Assembly (NCBI GenBank): GCA_937949785.1
Contig: CALEDH010000009.1
Coordinates: forward strand, 1-64,000
DNA from: an uncultured Sulfolobales archaeon
GTDB lineage: Archaea; Thermoproteota; Thermoprotei_A; Sulfolobales; NBVN01
Reading direction: 5' to 3'
Length of the DNA stretch: 64,000 bases
The notes under the pieces were generated by a model. The model was not told the DNA's origin. It saw only the letters and a list, made by a program, of their open reading frames with translations, and searched no databases. Position numbers and translations under genes: made by a program. Positions within the stretch are counted from its first letter, which is position 1. Each line of letters begins with the position of its first letter. Positions 25,360-36,197 of this stretch are shown in pieces.

Positions 25360-25399
25360 TCTAGTTGTAATACTACAATGACATGGTAGAGGTGATAGT

Positions 25400-26716
25400 A
25401 TGAGTAGGGCTAAGAAGCCGCATCTAAATCTGGTAATAATCGGTCATGTAGACCATGGTAAGAGTACTTTAACAGGTCACTTACTGCTTAAGTTAGGCTT
25501 CATTGATGAGAAGACCCGTAAGGAGGTTGAAGAGCAGGCTAAGAAAGCTGGTAAGGAATCTGAGAAATATGCTTGGTTCTTAGACAGACTTAAGGAGGAG
25601 CGTGAGAGGGGTTTAACTATAGCTCTATCCTTCATGAGGTTTGAGACGCCTAAATATTATTGGACTATAATTGATGCTCCAGGGCATAGAGACTTCGTTA
25701 AGAACATGATTACCGGTGCTAGTCAGGCTGATACGGCAATACTCGTAGTATCTGCTAAGAAGGGTGAGTTTGAAGCTGGTATGAGTCCGGAAGGTCAGAC
25801 ACGTGAACACATAATACTTGCTAAGACTATGGGGTTAGATCAATTAATAGTAGCTGTGAATAAGATGGATATAGCGGAGCCGGCTTGGAGTGAGGCTAGG
25901 TATAAAGAAGTGGTCTCAGTGCTCATTAAGTTCATGAAAGGTTTGGGATATAGAGTAGATACTATACCGTTCATACCTGTCTCCGGCTGGTTAGGTGATA
26001 ACATAATTGAAAGATCTGCTAATATGCCATGGTATGGTGGGGCCACTCTAGTAGAGGCTTTAGACAGTGTTAAAGAGCCTGCAAAACCTATTGATAAACC
26101 GTTAAGACTTCCTATACAAGAAGTCTACAGTATTTCAGGAGTTGGTACGGTACCGGTCGGTAGGGTGGAGACCGGTAAGCTGAAAGTAGGTGATAAGATA
26201 GTATTTATGCCTCCTGGTAAGATAGGTGATGTTAGGACCATAGAAATGCATCATGAGAGGTTAGAGGAGGCATTACCGGGTGATAACATAGGGTTTAACG
26301 TAAGAGGTGTTTCTAAGGATGATATTAAGAGAGGGGATGTTGCTGGTCATACAGCTAACCCACCAACAGTTGCTGAGGAATTCACCGCTAGGATCTTTGT
26401 AATATGGCATCCAACAGCGATTTCAGTAGGTTATACTCCAGTAATCCACGCCCATACAGCAAGTGTAGCAGCTAGGATTACGGAGATGGTCGGTAGGTTA
26501 GATCCGAGGACAGGTCAGATAGTCGAGAAGAACCCGCAGTTAATTAAAGTAGGTGATTCAGCTCTAGTTAAGTTTAAGCCGATTAAGCCTATGGTTGCTG
26601 AGAAATTCAGCGACTTCCCGCAATTAGGGAGATTTGCCATGAGGGATATGGGTAAGACCGTAGGGATAGGGGTTATAGTAGACTTAAAACCTGCTAAGGT
26701 AGAAATTAAAGGCTGA
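25400..26716 (+). CDS. tuf: Elongation factor 1-alpha
   Basis: EF-1alpha delivers aminoacyl-tRNA to the ribosome as a GTPase. The 438-residue product has GHVDHGKST (15-23), DAPGH (92-96) and NKMD (154-157), followed by the two beta-barrel domains including [11 protein letters not shown]. Length is typical of archaea. It has its own TATA box and ribosome-binding site and precedes S10 by 26 bp, the widespread archaeal tuf-rps10 pair. Confidence 0.98.
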   Translation: MSRAKKPHLNLVIIGHVDHGKSTLTGHLLLKLGFIDEKTRKEVEEQAKKAGKESEKYAWFLDRLKEERERGLTIALSFMRFETPKYYWTIIDAPGHRDFVKNMITGASQADTAILVVSAKKGEFEAGMSPEGQTREHIILAKTMGLDQLIVAVNKMDIAEPAWSEARYKEVVSVLIKFMKGLGYRVDTIPFIPVSGWLGDNIIERSANMPWYGGATLVEALDSVKEPAKPIDKPLRLPIQEVYSISGVGTVPVGRVETGKLKVGDKIVFMPPGKIGDVRTIEMHHERLEEALPGDNIGFNVRGVSKDDIKRGDVAGHTANPPTVAEEFTARIFVIWHPTAISVGYTPVIHAHTASVAARITEMVGRLDPRTGQIVEKNPQLIKVGDSALVKFKPIKPMVAEKFSDFPQLGRFAMRDMGKTVGIGVIVDLKPAKVEIKG

Positions 26717-26742
26717 ACTACATCTTTAAGCGGTGCAATTTA

Positions 26743-27054
26743 ATGGCTAATAAAGTAAGAATAAGGCTATGGAGCGTTAACATCAACAACTTAAACTATG
26801 TAGTAACTCAGATAGTTAGTATTGCTAAGAAGTCAGGCGTTGATGTGAGGGGACCTATACCACTACCTACTAAGAAGATGTTAGTACCTACACTGGTTCC
26901 CCCACATGGTGAGGGGACGAAGGTGTATGAGAAGTGGGAGATGAGGATACATAAGAGAATAGTAGATGTTAGCGCTGATGAAAGAGTTATGAGGCAGTTA
27001 ATGAGGGTTAGAGTGCCGGACGACGTCTACATAGAGATAGAGGTGCTGAGATAG
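26743..27054 (+). CDS. rps10: Small ribosomal subunit protein S10
   Basis: S10 is a 30S head protein. The 103-residue product shows the family features [25 protein letters not shown], and [15 protein letters not shown]. It is downstream of EF-1alpha and upstream of tRNA-Ser(GGA), not in the main ribosomal supercluster, as is usual in archaea. Confidence 0.97.
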   Translation: MANKVRIRLWSVNINNLNYVVTQIVSIAKKSGVDVRGPIPLPTKKMLVPTLVPPHGEGTKVYEKWEMRIHKRIVDVSADERVMRQLMRVRVPDDVYIEIEVLR

Positions 27055-27114
27055 TTAAGTAAGTTTAGCAGAGTAGTAAGGGTTTAGAATCGTTTGTCAG
27101 GTAGTATTATTAAG

Positions 27115-27199
27115 GCCGGGGTGCCCGAGCGGTCTAAGGGGCCGGCCTGGAGAGCCGGTGGGCATCTCGCCCACGCGGGTTCGAATCCCGCCCCCGGCG
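27115..27199 (+). tRNA. tRNA-Ser (anticodon GGA)
   Basis: This is a type II tRNA with a long variable arm (GGGCATCTCGCCC). The acceptor stem is GCCGGGG/CCCCGGC, the anticodon loop CTGGAGA and the T arm GCGGG TTCGAAT CCCGC. The discriminator is G and no CCA is encoded. It differs from tRNA-Ser(TGA) at 59.8 kb at only three bases. Confidence 0.95.
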
Positions 27200-27394
27200 C
27201 CTCAACACATTATTTTATTTAAGTTTTATGTATAAATATTATTTCACGTAGGTTAGATCCTTGTAATGCTTGTTATCCTACCTGCGTAGGTGGTGGTTTC
27301 CCTAGAACGAATCTCCGATGTTAAATCCCTTAGTGGGTTAGGTATTACATCCCTTAACCGATAAAGAGTTGATGTGGTTGGGGTTAAAAGACCG

Positions 27395-27410
27395 AGGTTT
27401 TTTAAGCTTA
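27395..27410 (+). promoter_or_regulatory. Likely cdvA promoter
   Basis: GAGGTTTTTTAAGCTTA at about 27395-27411 resembles a BRE-TATA element and lies 35-45 nt before the cdvA ATG. It is within a 243-bp gap after tRNA-Ser. Confidence 0.45.
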
Positions 27411-27442
27411 GATGTTCAGGAAGATATTTTACGGTGTAGGTA

Positions 27443-28141
27443 ATGGTGATTACGATCGATCAAATTGAAAGGTATTTAGGTCAGAAGATTAAGGATGAGT
27501 ACGGTAGGTTTGTCGGATCTCTTCTAAGTATTTATGCTGATGTCTCAGGTAATGTTGAATCTGTTGAGATAGCTTTGAACGAGGATAATTATAGGCAAGT
27601 ACATAGTGATAGGCTGAAATTAACTCCGGACGGTATCGTGGTGATTCAGGAGTGGAAGGTTGACGCAATTAACATCGAGAATCAATTAGATAGGGTTAGG
27701 AAGAGGATGAGGGCTATTGAAGAATTGTATAGGAAGGGCAGCATACCAGGCCATGCATATGAGGAGATGAAGGGGAGGTTAGACAAGGAGTTTAACAGGA
27801 TTAAAGAGAAGGTTAAGGAGGTTAAGTTTAAGTTAAGGCAGAAGGTTAACGACCTCGAAGACCACATCATAAGGCTGGAAAAAGCGTCCTCCAACTTAAT
27901 GGTCCTCTATATGTCTAACGAAGTTAGTGAGGCCTCATATAAGGCATCGATAGATTACCTAAGGCAGTCTAAGTCTAAAGCGCAGGATGAGAAGAAAGAT
28001 ATTGAGAAGCACTTAGATATAATTGAGAAGTTGGAGAGTGAGCCAACAGAAACTAAGACACCGCTGGCTACAACATCTCCGCAGTTACCGCTAATATCGA
28101 AGTCTGATGCTCCGATTCAAGTCCAGGTCGTAGATCATTAA
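27443..28141 (+). CDS. cdvA: Cell division protein CdvA
   Basis: CdvA is the membrane-associated scaffold that recruits ESCRT-III (CdvB) to the division site. The 232-residue product has an N-terminal PRC-barrel-like domain (about 1-75, with IDQIERYLGQKIKDEYGRFVG). A long coiled coil follows (about 75-200, rich in Lys, Arg and Glu), then a Pro/Thr/Ser-rich linker ending in QVQVVDH, likely the CdvB-binding tail. It lies 11 bp upstream of cdvB. Confidence 0.93.
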   Translation: MVITIDQIERYLGQKIKDEYGRFVGSLLSIYADVSGNVESVEIALNEDNYRQVHSDRLKLTPDGIVVIQEWKVDAINIENQLDRVRKRMRAIEELYRKGSIPGHAYEEMKGRLDKEFNRIKEKVKEVKFKLRQKVNDLEDHIIRLEKASSNLMVLYMSNEVSEASYKASIDYLRQSKSKAQDEKKDIEKHLDIIEKLESEPTETKTPLATTSPQLPLISKSDAPIQVQVVDH

Positions 28142-28152
28142 GAGAGGGAGTA

Positions 28153-29034
28153 GTGGTGAGTGTTGCAGCTAATAACCCCACTAGCGGCTTCCATAAGATC
28201 TTAAGGATATTCACCGATGTAGGTGCTTGGAGCAGTAAGAGGAGTTTAAGGAGGTCTATCCTAGAGATAGTTATTAAGCTTAGAGAATATAGGGATATGT
28301 TAGAGGAAACTGTAGGTAGGTTGAAGAGTAGGCATGACGAACTCTTCAGATCGGCGATTACAGCCTACGTTAGGGGAGATAAGGCGAAAGCCGCTATATA
28401 CGTAAACGAATTAGCTGAGATAAGGAAGATAATAACTAACATCTACACGTCTGTACTCGCATTGGAGAGAGCTATAATACGTATTGAGACTATTAAGGAG
28501 ATTAGTAATATTAGCTCGGCGTTAGGTTCGGTACTAGCTATACTGAACGTCCTTAAAGGACAGGTAAGTAACGTTGTACCTGAGGTTGCGACAGGTATAG
28601 ATGTCTTAACCAGTGAGATTAGGAATTTAATATCATCAACATCAGGTACTACGGTGTCTCAAGATAAGATGTTAGACCTATCTGATGAGGCTCAGAAGGT
28701 ATTCCAGGAGGTTAAAGAGGTAGCTGAGGCGAAGATCAATAAATCACTACCTCAAATACCTGAGGAACTGATTAGGACATCAGCTAGTGGTGCAAGGGAG
28801 CTTAAAGTAGTGGTGAGCGAGAGTCCGCAGCCTACGTCTAGTAAGGTAGGTGTTAAAGGGGTAGAAGTCCCCCACCACTCTACGGAGTCCTTAGAGAATA
28901 AGGTACTTGAGTATATCCTAACGCACGGCGGGTTTATTGATGTCTCAGACGCTGCTAAGCAGTTTAACGTGAGTAAAGATGAGGTGATTCAAGCACTTAA
29001 ATCTCTCAAGGAGAAAAATAAAATTACGTTTTAG
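28153..29034 (+). CDS. cdvB: ESCRT-III-like cell division protein CdvB
   Basis: CdvB polymerises into division rings. The 293-residue product has the basic N-terminal alpha-helical ESCRT-III core (about 15-175) and a Pro-containing linker (LPQIPEELI near 205 may serve as a MIT-interacting motif). A C-terminal winged helix (about 245-293, with DVSDAAKQFNVSKDEVIQALKSL read in parts) is the part that binds CdvA. The start is GTG after AGGGAGTAGTG. Confidence 0.93.
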   Translation: MVSVAANNPTSGFHKILRIFTDVGAWSSKRSLRRSILEIVIKLREYRDMLEETVGRLKSRHDELFRSAITAYVRGDKAKAAIYVNELAEIRKIITNIYTSVLALERAIIRIETIKEISNISSALGSVLAILNVLKGQVSNVVPEVATGIDVLTSEIRNLISSTSGTTVSQDKMLDLSDEAQKVFQEVKEVAEAKINKSLPQIPEELIRTSASGARELKVVVSESPQPTSSKVGVKGVEVPHHSTESLENKVLEYILTHGGFIDVSDAAKQFNVSKDEVIQALKSLKEKNKITF

Positions 29035-29086
29035 TTTTCAACCCGGATAACTTAATATATAATAACTTAGTTTAAGGTGGGTTTAA

Positions 29087-30220
29087 TTGAGTCACTCATA
29101 TGAATATCTTGAGGGAATGGCAAGGCAGTACGCTATCCAGGCAGTGAGACATGATAAGGAGGGTAAGTTTGATGACGCTATAAAAAACTATAAGAAAGCT
29201 ACTGAAATTCTTAGGAATATAATTGCGTTATATCCTGAAAACAGTTTAAACAACATCTATAAACAATGGATTAAAGAGTATGAGAAAAGGGTTAAAGACC
29301 TTGAGTCGATGAAGTTAACGATAACCTCGCAGTATCCGCATACTTCAAACGGTGATGACATATTTAATGAGGTTGTATTTAAGGAGAAGCCTGGAGTAAC
29401 CTTCAACGACATAGCTGATCTGATTGACGTTAAGGAGGCAATTAAGGAGGCTATAATATACCCTACTTTAAGGCCTGATTTATTCCCGTTAGGATGGCAT
29501 AGAGGGATATTACTCTTCGGACCGCCTGGATGTGGTAAGACCTTATTAGCCGCTGCTGTAGCTACGGAAATCGATGGCGTGTTCATACACTTAGATGCTG
29601 CCTCAGTTATGTCTAAATGGCTTGGCGAGGCAGAAAAGAATGTTGCTAAGATATTTAGGAAGGCTAGAGAACTCTCTCAGAACGGTAAGCCAGTCATAAT
29701 ATTCATCGATGAGGTTGACTCCATCTTAGGTATGTATAATAGTGAGGTAGGCGGTGAGGTCAGGGTTAGGAATCAATTCCTCAAGGAAATGGATGGACTC
29801 CTAGATAAGTCTTTCAAGTTCTTCATATATGTAATAGCTGCTACTAATAAACCGTGGAGGCTTGATGAGGCATTCATACGTAGGTTTCAGAAAAGAATAT
29901 TTGTCCCACTACCTGATAAGGAGGCTAGGAGGGAACTCCTCAAATTATATACTAATAGTTTAAAGCTCTCAGATGATGTGGACATCGAAAAACTTGCTGA
30001 TATGTTAGATGGTTATACGAGTAGTGATATTAAGGATATAGTTATGGCAGCTCATCTAAGGACTATTAAAGAGTTATTTGAGAAGTACGGTAGGTCAGGA
30101 AGTCCGAGAGAGGTGAGCTTAGGAGATTTCATTAACGTTATTAAGATTAGGAAGCCAAGCGTTACTAGGGAAGCCGTTAAGGTTTACGAATCATGGTATG
30201 AGAAATTTAAAGCTCTGTAG
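29087..30220 (+). CDS. cdvC: Vps4-type AAA ATPase CdvC
   Basis: CdvC remodels CdvB polymers during cytokinesis. The 377-residue product has an N-terminal MIT domain (about 1-75), Walker A GPPGCGKT (145-152), Walker B IIFIDEVD (204-211), and sensor/arginine-finger region IRRFQKRI near 265. Start is TTG. A TATA-like TTAATATATAATAA at about 29049-29064 suggests an additional promoter, so cdvC may be expressed partly apart from cdvAB. Confidence 0.95.
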   Translation: MSHSYEYLEGMARQYAIQAVRHDKEGKFDDAIKNYKKATEILRNIIALYPENSLNNIYKQWIKEYEKRVKDLESMKLTITSQYPHTSNGDDIFNEVVFKEKPGVTFNDIADLIDVKEAIKEAIIYPTLRPDLFPLGWHRGILLFGPPGCGKTLLAAAVATEIDGVFIHLDAASVMSKWLGEAEKNVAKIFRKARELSQNGKPVIIFIDEVDSILGMYNSEVGGEVRVRNQFLKEMDGLLDKSFKFFIYVIAATNKPWRLDEAFIRRFQKRIFVPLPDKEARRELLKLYTNSLKLSDDVDIEKLADMLDGYTSSDIKDIVMAAHLRTIKELFEKYGRSGSPREVSLGDFINVIKIRKPSVTREAVKVYESWYEKFKAL

Positions 30221-30358
30221 GATATGGGGATCATCGTGTTAGGGTATTACTTCAGACCAATAAAGCAGAGTTTCTACAGTACTGGCATAATTTTATAGCA
30301 GCTATAACAGATACAAGTATGTGGAGGTGGGTATAGCATTACTTCACTAGCATCTCAG

Positions 30359-32887
30359 GTGAAGGTGTTGAAGAAGGACGGTAGGGTAGAGAGTTTAAGC
30401 ATTATTAAGTTAAGGGAGTCGGTAGTTAGGGCGCTTACCCCTAATAACTTAAGTAGCTATGTAGATGAGATCTTAGATGAGGTATTAGAGGGTATTAAGG
30501 GTAGGGAAACAGTTACTTCTAAGCATATCTCAGACCTCATTGAGAAGGCGTTTTCAAGTAGGGTGGTAATTGACGTATCCTTTGAATTAGCTGCTAGGAG
30601 GTACGTATTAGCTAGGATATACAATGACGTGTTTGGGAAGGGTAAGTGGGGATCTTTAGTTCAGGAAGACCTTAACTTCACTTTCCAGGCTTTAAAGGTT
30701 TTGGAGTCCCGCTACCTACTCAAAGACCCTAAGACGTTGAGGTACTTAGAGACACCTAAAATGCTCTTTATGAGGGTTGCGGAGTACATCGCCAGTAGGG
30801 AGGAGGATCAACAACTATATACGAAGAAGTTCTTTGATTTAATGATTAACCGTAGGTTTACGCCCAACAGCCCTACTTTAATGAATTCTAAAACTAAGCT
30901 TGGCTTGCTGTCAGCCTGCTTCGTCTTAGCTGTGAGGGACTCGTTAGTAACGCCGGATGGGGACGGTATCATGGATTCTTTAAGGGCTTCAGCGCTTATA
31001 CATCAGCAGGGAGGTGGTACTGGGTACTCGTTCTCTGAGTTAAGACCTGAAGGCGACGTCGTAGCTAGTACTGCTGGGGTTGCGTCAGGCCCTGTATCAT
31101 TTATGAAGATGTACGATGCTGCTACCGAAGTTATTAAGCAGGGCGGTAGGAGGAGGGGTGCTAATATGGGGGTACTACATGTATGGCATCCTGACATACT
31201 TAAATTCATTAGGAGTAAATCAGGTGAGTTAAAAGATGTAAACCTGCAGAACTTTAACATATCAGTAGGTGTTTACGACTCATTTATGAAGGCTGTTGAG
31301 GAGGGGTTGCTATGGGAGTTAGTTAATCCACGGCTTACCTCGTTAAATCCTAATGTGAACAACTCTAGATATTACGCTATAGTGATGGCTAGGCATTATA
31401 TGAGTGAGGAATGGGTTCAAGAATACTTGATAGACGAGCTTGAGTCGGCAGGAGGTTCTACCCCGCTAGACACCTCGTTAATAATAACATATGATGAGGT
31501 GATGGAGATTGCTAGGAAGGAAAACGCTGTAGTTAACACTGTAAGTGCTGTTGAATTATTTAATGAAATAGTTAGATGTGCTTGGGAGTCAGGCGATCCA
31601 GGCCTCCTCTTCGTAGACACCATAAATAGGAGGCATCCGGTATGGTACTTAGGGAAGATAGGTGCTACCAACCCATGTGGGGAGGTCCCAGCACGTGAGT
31701 GGGAGTCATGTAATTTAGGTTCTATAAACCTTGAAATGTATGTGAAGTACGTTAATGGTAAGCCAGTTATTTTATGGGATGAATTAGCTGAGGATATTAA
31801 ACTATCCATTAGGTTCTTAGATAACGTTATAGACTTAAATAAGTATCAAATCCCTCAAATAGAGAGGGAGACTAAGAAGACTAGGAAGATAGGTTTAGGT
31901 GTTATGGGTTGGGCACATATGTTGGTGAAGTTAAACATACCTTACAACTCGGTGGATGCTTTATGCCTTGCCTACCACATATCTGAGTGGATCCTCTATA
32001 ACGCATATCTATCTAGTATTGAATTAGCTAAGGAGAGAGGTCCTTTCCCAGCATGGAATCCTAAGCTCTACAGACCTATATGGGTAGACGTTAATCGGTT
32101 AGAAGACATATTGAAGTTAGCAGGTATTTCTGAGTCGCCGTCGGAACACGTTAAGCTCTTAGTGTCTAGTAGGCCTAAAGTTGATTGGAACGAACTTGAA
32201 GGGGAAATGCTTAGGTACGGACTGCGTAACGCCACAGTAACCAGTATAGCGCCTACTGGGACTATATCAATAATCGCAGGTACTTCATCAAGTATTGAGC
32301 CGCTCTTCGCATTAGCCTTCATTAGGCAGGTAACTGTAGGTACTTTCATAGAGGTTAACAACCTATTTTTAAGCTACTTAAAGGATATAGGCCTTGACGA
32401 GCCTGAGGTCATTAGAAGTATAGCAGAGTCAGGTAGTGTGGTGCATAACCCATTCATACCTAAGAACATTAGGAAGATATTTGTAACAGCTCATGATATA
32501 GAGCCGCTGTGGCATCTTCTACATCAGGCGGTTTGGCAGCAGTGGACTGACCAAGGTGTTAGTAAGACTATAAACATGAGGGCTGAGGCAACCATAGATG
32601 ATGTGAGGAACGTATACATTATGGCGTGGAAACTTGGATGTAAGGGAATAACAGTTTACAGGGATAAGAGTAAGAGTAAGCAAGTAATTCAGTTCGGCCT
32701 AAAGATTGCTGAGAGATTGGCTAAGGAGGAAGTAGAACGTGAGTTAGGTAAGAGTTTTAGAGAACCTGAGGAATTAGTGGAGGTCGGTAAGCAGGAGAAG
32801 AAAGCTGTTAGGGAGAGGTTTAGGACTTATAGAGAGCCAGTACTTCGTGAGGGGGAGGCCGGCGACTGCCGTTCCTGCGAATATTAA
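30359..32887 (+). CDS. nrdJ: Adenosylcobalamin-dependent (class II) ribonucleotide reductase
   Basis: The enzyme makes deoxyribonucleotides. The 842-residue product starts with an ATP-cone allosteric domain (about 1-90). The catalytic barrel has the first redox cysteine in LLSACFVL (C187), NPCGE (438-442, with catalytic C440 and E442) and the second redox cysteine at C451. The substrate-binding [16 protein letters not shown] lies near 640. The C terminus ends DCRSCEY, a CxxC tail that can relay electrons. No R2 or activase gene is adjacent, fitting class II. Start is GTG. Confidence 0.95.
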   Translation: MKVLKKDGRVESLSIIKLRESVVRALTPNNLSSYVDEILDEVLEGIKGRETVTSKHISDLIEKAFSSRVVIDVSFELAARRYVLARIYNDVFGKGKWGSLVQEDLNFTFQALKVLESRYLLKDPKTLRYLETPKMLFMRVAEYIASREEDQQLYTKKFFDLMINRRFTPNSPTLMNSKTKLGLLSACFVLAVRDSLVTPDGDGIMDSLRASALIHQQGGGTGYSFSELRPEGDVVASTAGVASGPVSFMKMYDAATEVIKQGGRRRGANMGVLHVWHPDILKFIRSKSGELKDVNLQNFNISVGVYDSFMKAVEEGLLWELVNPRLTSLNPNVNNSRYYAIVMARHYMSEEWVQEYLIDELESAGGSTPLDTSLIITYDEVMEIARKENAVVNTVSAVELFNEIVRCAWESGDPGLLFVDTINRRHPVWYLGKIGATNPCGEVPAREWESCNLGSINLEMYVKYVNGKPVILWDELAEDIKLSIRFLDNVIDLNKYQIPQIERETKKTRKIGLGVMGWAHMLVKLNIPYNSVDALCLAYHISEWILYNAYLSSIELAKERGPFPAWNPKLYRPIWVDVNRLEDILKLAGISESPSEHVKLLVSSRPKVDWNELEGEMLRYGLRNATVTSIAPTGTISIIAGTSSSIEPLFALAFIRQVTVGTFIEVNNLFLSYLKDIGLDEPEVIRSIAESGSVVHNPFIPKNIRKIFVTAHDIEPLWHLLHQAVWQQWTDQGVSKTINMRAEATIDDVRNVYIMAWKLGCKGITVYRDKSKSKQVIQFGLKIAERLAKEEVERELGKSFREPEELVEVGKQEKKAVRERFRTYREPVLREGEAGDCRSCEY

Positions 32888-32941
32888 ATTAACATTAATA
32901 GTAGTGTATGAGTGGAACTCCTACCAACAATTTAACCACAT

Positions 32942-33658
32942 TTAATAGTGTCTATATCTGGGGGCTCTCTGAGACTTCTCATAAATCTTACTTAGTAGTT
33001 CTGTTTCGTCTGGAACCCCTACAAATTCTAATTCCCCGTTAATTACTATGGCTGGAACACTTGTAACTCCGTATTTATCAGCGATGTCCGGGTTTTCATA
33101 GGCTTCAATAACGTCTGATATTATGCTCTTGTTATTCCCTTTATAGGCTTCAAACGCGAACATGTTGGTGAGGAAAGCTGCGTAGGGGCAGTAGGGACAT
33201 GTCGGAGTTACTATGACTTCCATGAGTACTTTCCCAGCAATCTTATTAAGTAAACCTACTACCTTCTCAGAGAGTCCGCTATTACCATTACTTATCCTTA
33301 ATATAGTTTCAATAAAGCCTCTGATTTCCTCACCGGCAGGCATCCCACTATATCTGATCTGACCGTCTAATAACACTACAGATGGCACCCTAGTAACGCC
33401 ATACCTTCTAAACGTTTCAGCACCGTCTTTTTTATAGTGGAATACGTGGTGACGTATTAGTCTATTTTCACCGCTTTCAGGGCTTAGCGATGACAGTATG
33501 TCGATTAACCTGACAGTATCGCTGCAGAAGGTACATATATCACCTACAAATGTCAGCACATCTACCGGGTTCTTCATACCGCTTAACACGTTTCTAAGCA
33601 CTTCTAAGTCCTCCTTTGAAAAACTTACTTCAAATATCTCTCTAATATCGTACTCCAT
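32942..33658 (-). CDS. pdo: Protein disulfide oxidoreductase with two thioredoxin folds
   Basis: PDO handles intracellular disulfides in hyperthermophiles. The 238-residue product has two thioredoxin-like units with active sites CTFC (42-45) and CPYC (154-157), and each has its cis-proline region (RVPSVV, SVPAIV). Both units look intact. It is convergent with the ribonucleotide reductase gene, 54 bp away. Confidence 0.94.
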   Translation of the reverse strand: MEYDIREIFEVSFSKEDLEVLRNVLSGMKNPVDVLTFVGDICTFCSDTVRLIDILSSLSPESGENRLIRHHVFHYKKDGAETFRRYGVTRVPSVVLLDGQIRYSGMPAGEEIRGFIETILRISNGNSGLSEKVVGLLNKIAGKVLMEVIVTPTCPYCPYAAFLTNMFAFEAYKGNNKSIISDVIEAYENPDIADKYGVTSVPAIVINGELEFVGVPDETELLSKIYEKSQRAPRYRHY

Positions 33659-33811
33659 ACCATTAACACCAATATATTAGAGGTGTGAAGTAACTAATAA
33701 GTTTTGATAAATTCTAAAACCCTAACCGAATACTTAACGTTTTTAGGTTTCTACACCGCTTAATTAACTTACGGATTAGCAATGACTAATTAATCACAGC
33801 CGATGTAGTTA

Positions 33812-34735
33812 TCATATATCGTGTGAGGTAAATCTCATTACTACCTTCTCAGAGGTTAATTCATCAAGCCTTAGCTTAGATGTTAGTATCATAAAGGATG
33901 CGTAGGCGTTATCGTATGGAGGGCCTAGGCGACTGAAAATAGTTATCACCCTGCCTTTATGGTTTGTCTTAAATCCGTTGAAGCATGGTTCATGACCCCT
34001 AATAATCGCTTTGGTTTTGGTTATGTTTAAAGCTGCCTCAGTAACCCTATAGCCGAATAAGTAGCCAGCGCCTCGGTAGGACGGTTCAGCATAGGGTACT
34101 TCCTCTATAGGGTCATTCCAGAGCACTTCCTCAAGAATTTTAAGGTGTTCATCCATACCTCTCCCCACTAAATAATCATCGGCGTTAGTAGAACTATAGA
34201 CGTTATTTGTTGGAGGGCCGCCGTGAAGTAGCAATACGTTATTCTCAACTATCATCGCATGAGGTATTAATTGGAAAACCTCCTTAAAGCTTAAGTATAG
34301 TTTAACACCGTTTATACTCCCATACCTACGTCTGAGTTCTATTGGGAAGTCATGCGGGTAAACCGGAAGGGAGTCCGGTGGTTCGTGATTACCCCTCAAT
34401 AAGAACACGTTCTCAGGATACCTTAACTTAAGGTATAATGGGATGAGGAATGTCTCAACCTGTCTTTCTCCACGGTCTACGTAATCACCTAGGAACACTA
34501 CGCTATGAATACCCGATCTATCAGCGAATTTCAGAATGTACATCAATGATTGTAGGTCCCCATGTAGGTCCCCGACAACTAAGAATTTATTTAGCGGTTT
34601 GAACATCCGTATAAGGCCATTACATGCCCTATATTCCTCCTTAAGAACCTCAGAAACATCACCTATTAACTTCCCTACGTAATCTGCTGAGTATACCTTG
34701 TTGCTTATTAAGTCGTTAATGGTGTCAACCAGCAC
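33812..34735 (-). CDS. PPP-family serine/threonine protein phosphatase
   Basis: The 307-residue product contains all PPP metal-site motifs: GDLHG (55-59), GDYVDRG (83-89), RGNHE (114-118), a later H in LLLHGG, and IRGHEP near 260. It is a eukaryote-like (PP1/PP2A) phosphatase, presumably cytoplasmic. The first 11 nt overlap the end of gatB, so it is probably translated from the gatCAB transcript. Target proteins are unknown. Confidence 0.93.
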   Translation of the reverse strand: MLVDTINDLISNKVYSADYVGKLIGDVSEVLKEEYRACNGLIRMFKPLNKFLVVGDLHGDLQSLMYILKFADRSGIHSVVFLGDYVDRGERQVETFLIPLYLKLRYPENVFLLRGNHEPPDSLPVYPHDFPIELRRRYGSINGVKLYLSFKEVFQLIPHAMIVENNVLLLHGGPPTNNVYSSTNADDYLVGRGMDEHLKILEEVLWNDPIEEVPYAEPSYRGAGYLFGYRVTEAALNITKTKAIIRGHEPCFNGFKTNHKGRVITIFSRLGPPYDNAYASFMILTSKLRLDELTSEKVVMRFTSHDI

Positions 34736-36197
34736 TGCCTGAAGCCCTGCCGATCTCGTTAAGCTTTTTAATTAGTAGCTTGTTCGTCAGGTCTGGATTA
34801 GCCCTCCCCCTACTCTTCTTCATTACTTGACCGACTAAGTAGTTAATAGCCTTCGGGTTTACTAGAGCATCGCTAACGGCCTTAGGATTCTCCTGAATTA
34901 CCTCATCAACGATTCTCATCAATACTGATTCATCTGATATGTCCGCATAGCCGTCCTCATAAATTACGGTTTCCACATTCTTACCTGATTTTAAGACTTT
35001 AGGAATAACCCCCTTTAAGATCTTAATGTTAATCACATTTCCATTCAATAGATGTATTAGCCGGCATAAATCTGTTGGTGGTAACATGTTTATAGCAGCA
35101 TTCATACTTAAGTCTAGTTCCTCAACCCACCTTTTGAAGTCGTTTACAATTATGTTGCCTATGAGCTCAGGTTCCTTACAGGTCTTAACGCATTCCTCGA
35201 AGTAATCGGCTAACACCTTCCTAGCCACTAATACGTTGGCTAAGTACTCGCTTAATCCGTATGTCCTTATGAATCTCTCGACGCGTTGATCAGGTAGTTC
35301 AGGTATTTTAGATTTTACCTCCTCAATAACGGTTGCTGATAGCTTGATTGGCGGTAGGTCAGGATCTGGGAAATACCTGTAGTCCTCCTCAACCTCCTTA
35401 ATCCTAGCAGGTACTGTCACTTTCTTCACATCATCCCAGTGCCTGGTCTCCCTTCTAATACTCTCCCCATGCTCTAAAGCCTTACTCTGCCTGATGATCT
35501 CATAAGCTAACGCCTTCTCAACATCTTTAGATGAACTGATGTTCTTGATCTCAACTCTAGAGCCTCCGGCTAATGAGATGTTAGCATCAACTCTTAAGGA
35601 ACCCTCTAACTCGGTGTTGACTAACCCCATATGCTCTAACATAGATCTTAGGGTATCTACGAATATTCTAGCCTCCTTAGGGCTTGTTAGGTCAGGTTCG
35701 GTAACTATTTCAAGTAGGGCTATCCCCGACCTATTATAGTCTATTAACGTGTACTTACTTGTTAGCAAAGATCCTGTCGGATAGATTATCTTCCCTGGGT
35801 CTTCTTCAACGTTAATCCTACGTATCCTAACTACTTTAGGACCTCCGTTAAAGTTTATTGTGATGAATCCGTTCTTAGCGATTGCCGCACCACCTACACC
35901 GTCATATTGCGATATCTGGTAGTTTTTAACTAGGTCTGGGTAGAAGTAATGCTTACGTGAGAAGATGAGTAGGTCGCTTATAGAGCATTTAAGGGCTAAA
36001 GCCACCATTAAACCAGCCTTCACGGCCTCAGCGTTGAGGACCGGTAAAGAACCTGGCAGGCCTAAGCATGTTGGACATACGTTAGTGTTCGGAGGTTTCC
36101 CCCTGTAATCAGATGAGCATGAACAGAATAGCTTAGTTTTTAAGGACGTTACCTGCACGTGGACTTCCAAACCGATCTTAACGTTATGACTGGACAT
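34725..36197 (-). CDS. gatB: Asp-tRNA(Asn)/Glu-tRNA(Gln) amidotransferase subunit B
   Basis: GatB binds the misacylated tRNA and phosphorylates the acyl group before transamidation. The 490-residue product shows KIGLEVHVQ at the start, the zinc cysteines FCSCSSDY and CPTCLG, the RRINVEEDPGK region, the DYNRSGIALLEIVTEPD signature (read in parts), and the C-terminal helical YqeY-like tail. It overlaps gatA by 14 nt. Confidence 0.96.
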   Translation of the reverse strand: MSSHNVKIGLEVHVQVTSLKTKLFCSCSSDYRGKPPNTNVCPTCLGLPGSLPVLNAEAVKAGLMVALALKCSISDLLIFSRKHYFYPDLVKNYQISQYDGVGGAAIAKNGFITINFNGGPKVVRIRRINVEEDPGKIIYPTGSLLTSKYTLIDYNRSGIALLEIVTEPDLTSPKEARIFVDTLRSMLEHMGLVNTELEGSLRVDANISLAGGSRVEIKNISSSKDVEKALAYEIIRQSKALEHGESIRRETRHWDDVKKVTVPARIKEVEEDYRYFPDPDLPPIKLSATVIEEVKSKIPELPDQRVERFIRTYGLSEYLANVLVARKVLADYFEECVKTCKEPELIGNIIVNDFKRWVEELDLSMNAAINMLPPTDLCRLIHLLNGNVINIKILKGVIPKVLKSGKNVETVIYEDGYADISDESVLMRIVDEVIQENPKAVSDALVNPKAINYLVGQVMKKSRGRANPDLTNKLLIKKLNEIGRASGSAG

